NCBI RefSeq assembly: GCF_000002075.1
Contig: NW_004797559.1
Coordinates: 685,396-749,395 of the forward strand
Source of the DNA: Aplysia californica
Lineage: Eukaryota > Mollusca > Gastropoda > Aplysiida > Aplysiidae
Direction of reading: 5' to 3'
Length of the DNA stretch: 64,000 nucleotides
Part shown: positions 61,001-64,000 of the stretch, piece by piece
Numbering within the stretch: position 1 is the first letter of the stretch
Layout: the number at the start of each line of letters is the position of its first letter
Translations under genes and position numbers: made by a program
Notes under the pieces: generated by a model
The model's database searches: none
Told to the model about the DNA's origin: nothing
Seen by the model: only the letters and a program-made list of their open reading frames with translations

Positions 61001-62506
61001 CACTCAGGCGAAACTACATCGAGTATGAGCTTACGCCATTTTCATTTTTCTTTTAGCTATAATCGATTTTTACCCCCCCCCCCCTTCTAGAACAGACATC
61101 GATGATAATGTGTTTCCACTTATTAAGTCTATATTATTATATAAATGTTATACTTGGTCATCTAGAGGTATATTTCTAGTAAAACAACAATCCATTTTCT
61201 TAATGTGTGGCATCATGGTGAAATCAAGAGCACGTCAAAAATGAAAACAAAGAAATCAACATTTTCCCACCTGATGGGCAATTTTTATTCATTTTTTTGG
61301 TGGACTTTAGAACCTTTTATAATATATGTCCATGTAACAACACCATCCTGCTTGGATTTTTACTGAAAAAAACCAACAACCATTGATCAAAGGCACAGAA
61401 GAAGGTAAATCTGCAGTTTCCAAGGGTACTGCAACTTTAGAAGTCACCAAACTTTTTTTTACCTCAACTTTTGTTTGGGACAGATGGATATTTTATTTCC
61501 CAAAATAAAGAAAAATAAAAAAGATTTAAGATAACACACCAATAACTTGATTATACAGTCAAACTTGGATATAACAGGACAGACGGGACCGGCAACTTTT
61601 CCCTGTTAAGCGAGTCCTGTTATAACCGTTATAGAAACTACCAATACCATGTTGCACACTTCAGCTTACTACACATATATATTCAATCACCGCAGATCCC
61701 TTTCCAGTGGGCTGTTTTGCTGACACTGAGACTGAGACGGAACCGATCAGTGACCCCAAGTTTGAAAGTTTGTGTTTAGGTTTAGTAAGCGATTGAATAC
61801 AAACAGGCGAAATAGACAAATTTTAATAATTTGACAGATCAATTTAGCAAGTTCATGCTCTGCAAGATCACTGCCATCCAAATCAGCGCAAACTGAAGCC
61901 TGTTATAGCTAGGTTCATAAATTACTTACTTACACTTACAACCAAAAAAAACGGGGATTTGATTTATCATCAGTTATATCAAGTTCCTGTAATAACAGAA
62001 ACTGTTATAAAAGGACCTGATTCCTGTGATTGAACCGTGTATTTATTTGACCCTTTAAGCCAACCCCACTGGAGTATGTGAGGTGTAGAAGTTATCTATA
62101 GAGGCACTTTGCATTTGCATGCAGGAGACTCGACTTCGATCCGTGAGTGGGGAGAACATTTTTATAGAGTATCTCTGTCTCTTTGCTGGGACGTTAATTA
62201 TTGTTAAATCCAAACAGAAACTGAGAAACTCAACTAAAAACAACAAACATCAAAACTTTCAAGCTCAGCTTGTTTTGTCACCTAGTGAAGGTTTTGTTTA
62301 GGTCATTAGACCACAGCATATATAAGACTTTGTTGTCTAGAAATGGGAAAAACCCAGTGCACATCACAAAAACTAAATTAATGCACTAAAAAAAAAAGAA
62401 ATATATGCATTATAATAAATGTACTAACCCTTTTTGTGATCAGTGTGAGTTGGTCCACATCTTTTTCAGATGCTGAAATGAGTTCAGCCCGCGCTGCAGA
62501 TGGCAT
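29985..62506 (-). CDS. NCAPG2: Condensin-2 complex subunit G2 (NCAPG2), 18 exons, one segment in gap
   Basis: HEAT-repeat subunit of condensin II, the nuclear complex that with SMC2/SMC4, NCAPH2 and NCAPD3 begins chromosome condensation. Exons (5' to 3'): 62506-62429, 60830-60705, 57848-57695, 56891-56734, 52718-52584, 51778-51684, 47879-47810, 46840-46748, 45848-45756, 44359-44234, 41786-41691, 41184-41101, [gap], 38849-38517, 37968-37741, 37292-35806, 34751-34648, 32671-32578, 30042-29985. They total 3612 nt (1203 codons plus stop), all in phase. Diagnostic matches to human NCAPG2, from memory: GEIYFRAWQK, CIQDLMYRAVH, RGVEQMLNQLYEPILWRSL, VQELAFDVSSPVVREAV, ERCLTLIKGNPGAARQF, LVLWGQAGSVLDMV. 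About 90-100 human residues (after LAFDTSS up to ERCVTL) have no counterpart outside the 827-N gap. Full length would be near 1300 aa versus 1143 in human, the excess being low-complexity insertions. Start chosen: ATG with A at -3 and a fitting first exon. Confidence 0.94.
30552..31618. mobile_element. Inverted-repeat element with 6-bp duplication
   Basis: 1067 bp, CAGTGCTTCCACC ... GTGGAAGCGCTG, flanked by a perfect ATGAAG on each side (30546-30551, 31619-31624). The interior has a GC-rich block at 30595-30660. No transposase. Confidence 0.75.
31755..32120. repeat. ~63-bp minisatellite
   Basis: Five to six copies of GAAGTTAGATCTGGGCTTAT plus ATATAAGAAAAAACCATTCG and ACGGCGCTGTGAATAGCG. Confidence 0.8.
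32578..32671 (-). CDS. NCAPG2: NCAPG2 exon 17
   Basis: Completes a Tyr codon, then GGQFVPRSLERSICQLLSQV and MDEDVF, aligning with human SSKVREVAATVHRKLKTF. A G/C homopolymer tract precedes the acceptor; donor GTAGGA. Confidence 0.85.
32856..33559. mobile_element. TTAA-flanked element with G-run/C-run ends, copy 2
   Basis: 704 bp homologue of 17030-17776 in the same orientation, in an NCAPG2 intron. Starts GGGGGGGCGGGCG, ends in a C run of about 25, TTAA on both sides. Confidence 0.8.
33985..34265 (+). mobile_element. SINE family D, 5'-eroded copy
   Basis: GGGTTTGAACCCCGTTAGG, TGTGTCCTTGGGAAAGGCAC, TTTCAGAGTGTTCTAAGGTC, TTATGCACTATA. Confidence 0.7.
34263..34647 (-). repeat. Tandem copies of the NCAPG2 exon 16 donor end
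   Basis: Three copies of the exon end plus donor (ACTCACAAGACTTGAAGGT on the + strand) at about 34338, 34463 and 34550, with ~86-120-bp spacing and CA-rich spacers. Two keep GTGAGT and one (34550) has GGGAGT. Confidence 0.85.
34648..34751 (-). CDS. NCAPG2: NCAPG2 exon 16
   Basis: RTFLEEVERRLTSETERCDI then MTFLVCTFKS, matching human VRSFLDELKACVASNDIEG. Acceptor TTTTTCTAG, donor GTGAGT. Both splice sites lie inside tandem arrays that extend into the introns. Confidence 0.9.
34741..35745. repeat. ~45-50-bp minisatellite including the NCAPG2 exon 16 acceptor
   Basis: Copies of GGAATGTTCTAGAACATGGT plus GGAAAAACACCAGGTTAATTA. The copy at 34741-34790 contains the acceptor CTAG and the first bases of exon 16. 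Interrupted by a MITE (34790-35029) and a CA-rich tract (35270-35420). Confidence 0.75.
34790..35029 (-). mobile_element. piggyBac-like MITE, copy 1
   Basis: 240 bp, shares AGACTGCTATGCAAAGCGTA and CACGACGTACTGATA with 47312-47554 in opposite orientation. Sits at a TTAATTAA of the minisatellite unit. Confidence 0.7.
35806..37292 (-). CDS. NCAPG2: NCAPG2 exon 15 (1487-nt large exon)
   Basis: 495 codons plus two bases, unbroken. MVKSLVLWGQAGSVLDMV matches human LLDCLCSWGQVGHILELV; later parts match the C-terminal helical region. It carries insertions absent from human: a Lys-rich KKKKKAKK block, an Asn-rich block (SNSNNDDATGNNRNNNN), an acidic EEEEKEMEDEE block and a Pro-rich segment (PPTPLPPPPPL). 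Donor GTGAGA. Confidence 0.93.
37360..37442. repeat. (GA)n/(GACA)n microsatellite
   Basis: Pure GA run then GACAGACA, 70 bases before the NCAPG2 exon 15 acceptor (minus strand). Confidence 0.95.
37523..37706 (-). repeat. Tandem copies of the NCAPG2 exon 14 donor end
   Basis: Two copies (37523-37593 and 37637-37706) of the last ~65 bases of exon 14 plus donor. The first encodes DGLAKKLHITVRDLMVSSL before GTTAGT, against DGLTKKLCITVRELMASSQ in the exon. Confidence 0.85.
37741..37968 (-). CDS. NCAPG2: NCAPG2 exon 14
   Basis: 76 codons. GAVMLRGVVEAMYLMYTGIA aligns with human VNDVACMAGLLEIIVILWKS. Ends LKDGLTKKLCITVRELMASS before donor GTTAGT; two diverged copies of this end follow in the intron. 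Confidence 0.9.
38045..38150 (+). mobile_element. SINE family B/C mosaic fragment
   Basis: TTTTTACACCCGTATTGACACAATT (family B-like tail) runs directly into family C sequence TTAGGTCATAAAA ... GTTATTAGAGAGTGACATAC. Confidence 0.55.
38270..38470. repeat. GT-rich microsatellite
   Basis: Imperfect GTGTGTGAGTGTATGTG runs next to the NCAPG2 exon 13 donor. Confidence 0.9.
38517..38849 (-). CDS. NCAPG2: NCAPG2 exon 13 (after gap)
   Basis: 111 codons. IERCLTLIKGNPGAARQFF matches human CERCVTLVQMNHAAARRFY. The second half is a low-complexity tail with QQQQQ, Ser/Asp-rich sequence and a basic GSKRARRKSSSR stretch that could be a nuclear localisation signal. Acceptor CATCCCCCCAG, donor GTAAGT. Confidence 0.93.
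38933..39759. other. Assembly gap (827 N) inside NCAPG2
   Basis: Flanked by a G run on the left and a C run on the right. The adjacent exons leave about 90-100 conserved NCAPG2 residues unaccounted for, so at least one coding exon probably lies here. Confidence 0.95.
39836..39985. repeat. GT/GTAT-rich microsatellite
   Basis: Imperfect TGTGTGTATATGTGTG runs between the gap and the pogo-like element. Confidence 0.9.
39988..40777. mobile_element. pogo-like inverted-repeat element
   Basis: CAGTCAAACCTGTGTAAGAC GGCCACC at left; complement of CAGTTGAACATGCCCTGACG GCCACC at right; TA precedes the left end. 790 bp, no transposase. A related fragment is at 16406. Confidence 0.75.
41101..41184 (-). 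CDS. NCAPG2: NCAPG2 exon 12
   Basis: 28 codons, VIQGLVTTLVQELAFDVSSP, matching human KKVTGELAFDTSSADVRCSV. Donor GTGGGT. The next coding segment expected from homology is missing before the gap. Confidence 0.94.
41691..41786 (-). CDS. NCAPG2: NCAPG2 exon 11
   Basis: 32 codons, SLLSDSVAEVRLVAVKGVGR and YWELIPAQ, matching human YPMVRSTGILGVCKITSKYWEMMP. Confidence 0.94.
41850..42010 (-). mobile_element. SINE family B copy
   Basis: ACACAATTTAGATCATTTAG GAAGC ... GGTCTCCTGCATGCGACAGC, reverse orientation. Confidence 0.7.
42400..42590 (+). mobile_element. SINE family B copy
   Basis: CCTATGGTGTATCAATTAGG, GGTTCCACTCCCAGG B-box region, TTTCTGCTGGGACGCTGTAT, tail CTATCTAAATTATGTCAATG. Confidence 0.75.
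42600..43060 (+). repeat. ~37-bp minisatellite
   Basis: About twelve copies of GACAAGCCTGGTATTCCAAC plus AACTTACATGGACAGT, in the NCAPG2 intron between exons 10 and 11. A frame is open across it, but only as a by-product of the repeat. Confidence 0.9.
43095..44164. mobile_element. Inverted-repeat element with 6-bp duplication
   Basis: 1070 bp, CAGACCTGCCACTC ... GAGTGGCAGGTCTG, flanked by perfect CCTATG (43089-43094, 44165-44170). Subterminal AAATCGGGAT repeats. A diverged partial copy in reverse is at 55210-55655. No transposase. Confidence 0.8.
44234..44359 (-). CDS. NCAPG2: NCAPG2 exon 10
   Basis: 42 codons, VSNCDVRVNAASIMFDVFPL, matching human ARNSEVRSNAALLFVEAFPI (HEAT repeat). Donor GTAAGC. 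Confidence 0.95.
44880..45775 (-). repeat. Tandem copies of the NCAPG2 exon 9 donor and intron start
   Basis: Block CAACAAATGTGTTCTATAAA TTGTCCTAACTGAGTG ... ACCATGAGA at 44880-44971, a second copy 45488-45585 and the genuine junction at 45590-45775. A hAT-like MITE splits the array. Confidence 0.75.
44972..45487. mobile_element. hAT-like MITE
   Basis: 516 bp, TAGAGCTGGATC ... GACCCAGCTCTA, with 8-bp target duplication CCATGAGA / CCACGAGA (one mismatch). GC-rich subterminal sequence, no transposase. Confidence 0.8.
45756..45848 (-). CDS. NCAPG2: NCAPG2 exon 9
   Basis: 31 codons, VLSYIHKQKTQRGVEQMLNQ and LYEPILWRSLM, matching human VLSYFHHQKKVRQGVEEML. Donor GTTTGT; diverged copies of this donor and its downstream intron lie at 44880-44971 and 45488-45585. 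Confidence 0.95.
45890..46010. repeat. G-rich minisatellite
   Basis: GGGGGGAGGAGAGGGTGGTA AGTG units upstream of the NCAPG2 exon 9 acceptor; potential G-quadruplex on the + strand. Confidence 0.85.
46320..46570. repeat. ATC/CAT triplet-rich repeat
   Basis: Imperfect (ATC)n interspersed with ATT. Both strands show artefactual His-, Ile- or Met-rich frames. Confidence 0.95.
46748..46840 (-). CDS. NCAPG2: NCAPG2 exon 8
   Basis: 31 codons, KIEQGCIQDLMYRAVHSQRG, matching human AIENDCIQDFMFHGIHLPRR. Acceptor TGTCATCAG, donor GTAAGT. Confidence 0.94.
46870..47300 (+). repeat. Dispersed repeat, unknown family
   Basis: Longest copy of the family also seen at 13940-14190 and 61205-61460 (TTGATCAAAGGCACA, GGGACTTACCAAAC, AATTTTTATT). 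Confidence 0.55.
47312..47554 (+). mobile_element. piggyBac-like MITE, copy 2
   Basis: 243 bp, CCCTATCAGTACG ... CGTATGGGCTGGG, TTAA at 47308-47311 and 47555-47558. Terminal CCC/GGG and TTAA fit piggyBac. Confidence 0.75.
47810..47879 (-). CDS. NCAPG2: NCAPG2 exon 7
   Basis: SWHSKYGEIYFRAWQKSPDE; EIYFRAWKK is invariant in human. Acceptor TTTCCTTCAG, donor GTGAGT. Confidence 0.95.
48000..51683. other. Long NCAPG2 intron without recognised genes
   Basis: Between exons 7 and 6. Contains short related blocks (AAAATGG..CTTGCCMRTGC at 50170-50350; GAAATGATA..GAATTGGATTCCTGGTCC at 50464 and 50648). No coding, RNA or named repeat seen. Confidence 0.6.
51684..51778 (-). CDS. NCAPG2: NCAPG2 exon 6
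   Basis: GLRFLVHLFTLSPQLTEQFH, matching human GRRFLSCLFNWNINFIKMIH. Ends with two bases of a Lys codon; donor GTGAGG. Confidence 0.92.
52160..52470. repeat. CA-rich microsatellite
   Basis: Imperfect ACACACAGACACATAC runs near the NCAPG2 exon 5 donor. Confidence 0.9.
52584..52718 (-). CDS. NCAPG2: NCAPG2 exon 5
   Basis: 45 codons, QRDVSRVWAVHKVLSAIDLS, matching human GADVCRLWRIHQALYCFD. Acceptor ATCGTTTCAG, donor GTGAGT, phase 0. Confidence 0.9.
52797..54177 (-). mobile_element. Decayed Tc1/mariner-type transposon
   Basis: 1381 bp, inverted ends CAGGGTGATAAAAAAAC and CATGGTGATAAAAAAAAACC (complement at 54177), TA before the left end. Minus-strand frames carry weak IS630-like blocks (DIWFRAKPIFTMRDM..KNAVYWA, VHRRSAARTFLHLNSL) broken by stops. 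Size fits a full-length but dead mariner. Confidence 0.6.
54241..54730 (-). repeat. 64-70-bp tandem array of the dispersed GGTTGGAGG unit
   Basis: AGTAGGACCTACCAGTGACA starts at 54241, 54308, 54375, 54439, 54503, 54570 and 54640; seven copies plus a degenerate eighth. Its complement resembles single copies at 1-170, 9090-9390 and 28790. Confidence 0.85.
54790..55035. repeat. GA/GGGA-rich microsatellite
   Basis: Imperfect GAGGGAGGGAG then a pure (GA)n block. Confidence 0.95.
55210..55655 (-). mobile_element. Partial copy of the 6-bp-duplication element
   Basis: Reverse-oriented match to the left half of 43095-44164 (TGACATGACTTTGGCGTGTG, GACGGGGTCAACTTAAGTTC, GCAGGTCTA end). Confidence 0.6.
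56734..56891 (-). CDS. NCAPG2: NCAPG2 exon 4
   Basis: 53 codons including the joined Gly: VLPTLTSEMSKLKNKM, FEEWWTYKFPCREEVMG. Equivalent to human VTWWEKGLPAKEDTG. Acceptor CTTCCCCAG, donor GTATGT. Confidence 0.88.
57695..57848 (-). CDS. NCAPG2: NCAPG2 exon 3
   Basis: DLKQAANVLGCITTLAGAT to HSLQEAVIILHG, matching human YAITSVILAS and LECVIILNG. Acceptor TATGCAG, donor GTTTGT, one base left over. Confidence 0.88.
57849..60345. other. NCAPG2 intron, nothing named
   Basis: AT-rich intron between exons 2 and 3, with a CA tract at 59350-59410 and an isolated GC-rich block at 58700-58740 (GGCCGGCGCCGCAC). No gene or RNA recognised. Confidence 0.5.
60346..60525 (+). mobile_element. SINE family D, 5' half
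   Basis: GGTGGCCTAATGGAGCTCTC, GTCGGGGGTTCGACGTTGTG TCCTTGGG, AGGTGGGAATGGGCACCCAG, ending near GATCTTGTCAGTTTG. Confidence 0.75.
60705..60830 (-). CDS. NCAPG2: NCAPG2 exon 2
   Basis: 42 codons, LSEFSKRQLEDFWDAVLL, aligning with human LDELSRKQKEELWQRL. Acceptor GTCCACAG at 60831-60832 keeps phase with exon 1; another AG 26 nt upstream would break frame. Donor GTCAGT. Confidence 0.82.
61205..61460 (+). repeat. Dispersed repeat, unknown family
   Basis: GGGCAATTTTTATT, GATTTTTACTGAAAA, TTGATCAAAGGCACAG; same family as 46870-47300. Confidence 0.5.
61556..62040. mobile_element. Probable pogo-like element
   Basis: TA-flanked CAGTCAAACTTGGATATAAC AGGAC; the right end carries the complement of AATCACAGGAATCAGGTCC with a decayed terminus GAACCGTGTA. 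Confidence 0.55.
62060..62200 (+). mobile_element. SINE family B fragment
   Basis: GCATGCAGGAGACTCGACTT CGATCC and TCTTTGCTGGGACGTT; 3' part lost. Confidence 0.55.
62429..62506 (-). CDS. NCAPG2: NCAPG2 exon 1 (start)
   Basis: 26 codons, MPSAARAELISASEKDVDQL, phase 0, donor GTTAGT. The sequence before the ATG is GAGGAAA. Little conserved, as expected for this N-terminus; placement rests on frame continuity with the next exon. Confidence 0.72.
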
Positions 62507-63048
62507 TTTCCTCGGATGTTCCGCACTCTTTGGCTACTTCAGTTCCTTTCTTTTCATAGAGAGAAAAAATGAGGAGCTAGACAAGAATAACAGTTGAGCT
62601 AGCCTACTTGTGACTCTTCAAAACTCTCAGGACAACAAAAACTATAAAATCCTGCAAGAAAAGAGTATTATTTGTTCATCTAATAATTGTACAGTCAAAC
62701 CTTGATGTTGTAGGCTACCACCTCCCGTTATACCACTGGGTCAGCTCCACTTACCATTAGGTTTTGCCAATGTATCATGAAAAGGAGCGCCTCTATAGGT
62801 CTACAAACATAGTAAATGTACGCCTTCACACTGCCATCCATCAACTGTCTGAGTTGTACAGTCCTTATTTAGGCTAACTAATTACTAATTTATACATATA
62901 TAGATCAAAATCTAGATCTTAGATGAAAATAATCTAGTAAATTTGCCCGGCCATCCCTGAAACCCCACGTGTTGTTAAAATCGAGTCAAATATTACTATT
63001 TTCAAACATCAGTTTAAACTCAAAAACTATTGAGTAAAAAAAAAAATG
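62507..63048 (-). other. Presumed NCAPG2 5' flank/promoter region
   Basis: Short space between the NCAPG2 start codon and the foldback element. No TATA box or CpG island evident. A pogo-like end (TA plus CAGTCAAACCTTGATGTTGT) starts at 62692. Confidence 0.4.
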
Positions 63049-63989
63049 CAGTAGCTACGTTCACGGCGCTCTGAATGCAGTTTGCAGGCGCTGTTGAGGC
63101 TACGTTCACGGCACTAAAGCTTCGTTTAGGGGGAGCGTCCACTGCCAAAAGTCAGCCGGTTTTTATATGGAACAGTCAGTGACAACAGTGACATACTACT
63201 AATATTTTGGCCTGTTTCAAGTGTTCTATCCCATGGGATGAAGGAAAACAAAGCGCCCTTACAGAGAGAATTAAAGTCGGGATATGGGAATACATATATA
63301 TGGAAAATTGGACATAGTAAATGGGAAACAGGAGGTGAGAGATGGGAAACAGAAGGTGGCATTCAGAAGATGGGACTGGTCATAAAATGTGTACAATAAT
63401 GACTGTATTGTATTGCACCGGGTCAGCCTATTTTTCTCTGTCTCTATCTCTCCCTCACCCTCTTTCTCCCCCCTCCCTCTTTCTCCCCCCTCCCCCTTTC
63501 TCTCTCCCTCTCTCTCTCTCTCTCTCACACACACAATGCTTGCTGACAAAATTGCTCGCTTTCAACTCGAGAGCGCTGGAACGTAAGTTTACATATTATT
63601 ATCATGGGCCGTCACGCGCTGACACGAAGTCTCGCCCGGACGCGAGATAGGGCAATTGAAAGATCTTGGTAGGCGTGTATACATTTTTGTCATATTATAT
63701 TCCTACGCATCGTTGTGTAATGAGAGTTTGTCGCTTTCTCTTACCCTGGCGAGCTCTGAGCCAGAGCTCAGAGTAAGGGAAAACAACGAATGATCGATCG
63801 GTCAAGGATCACTGATTCGTTTTTCTTCATCTCATGGGATGGAACGCTTTGAGCAGGCCAAAATATTATACGTCGCTGTCGTCACTGAATAAAACGGGCT
63901 TAAAACCGACAATGGACGCTCCGTCTAAACGAAGCTTGATCAAGAGTGCCAAGCAAACTGCATTCAGGGCGCCGTGAACGTAGCCACTG
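63049..63989. mobile_element. Foldback element with long inverted repeats
   Basis: 941 bp. The left ~200 bp (CAGTAGCTACGTTCACGGCG CTCTGAATGCAGTTTG ...) and right ~165 bp are inverted copies, meeting at CCCATGGGATGAAGG / CTTCATCTCATGGGATGG. Direct flank duplication not clear. The interior has a CT/CA tract and no transposase. Confidence 0.75.
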
Positions 63990-64000
63990 CGAACCCCCCT

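Overview
This is animal nuclear DNA: two multi-exon genes with GT-AG introns and conserved metazoan products sit in repeat-rich, AT-leaning sequence full of tRNA-derived SINEs, LINE 3' ends, small inverted-repeat DNA transposons, microsatellites and minisatellites. The repeat style and the divergence of the proteins from vertebrate versions suggest a lophotrochozoan, probably a gastropod mollusc; the phylum is an inference. Two assembly gaps (17997-18130 and 38933-39759) are present. No rRNA, functional tRNA, CRISPR array, LTR element or virus-like element was recognised.

Left part (364-26410, + strand): fifteen exons of a D-xylulose kinase (XYLB) gene. All junctions are in phase and give 432 codons plus stop, matching roughly human XYLB residue 98 to the C-terminus. 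The N-terminal ~100 residues lie upstream of the window. Introns hold two tRNA-SINE families, LINE 3' fragments, a degenerate telomere-like array split by a TTAA-flanked element with G-run ends, and several pogo-like elements, one nested inside another.

Middle (26411-29984): the convergent intergenic space, with both 3' UTRs, polyadenylation signals and SINE copies.

Right part (62506-29985, - strand): eighteen exons of the condensin II subunit NCAPG2, start to stop, except for an estimated 90-100 residues that probably fall in the 827-N gap. XYLB (pentose/glucuronate metabolism) and NCAPG2 (mitotic chromosome condensation) are functionally unrelated and tail-to-tail, so no operon-like relation is implied.

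Most unusual pattern: in both genes several exon-intron junctions have been copied in tandem into the adjoining intron (XYLB exons 5, 8 and probably 14; NCAPG2 exons 9, 14 and 16). Some copies keep the splice dinucleotide and an open frame, including a possible 57-nt in-frame cassette exon in NCAPG2. Several of these arrays, and other tandem arrays here, were later split by small DNA transposons.
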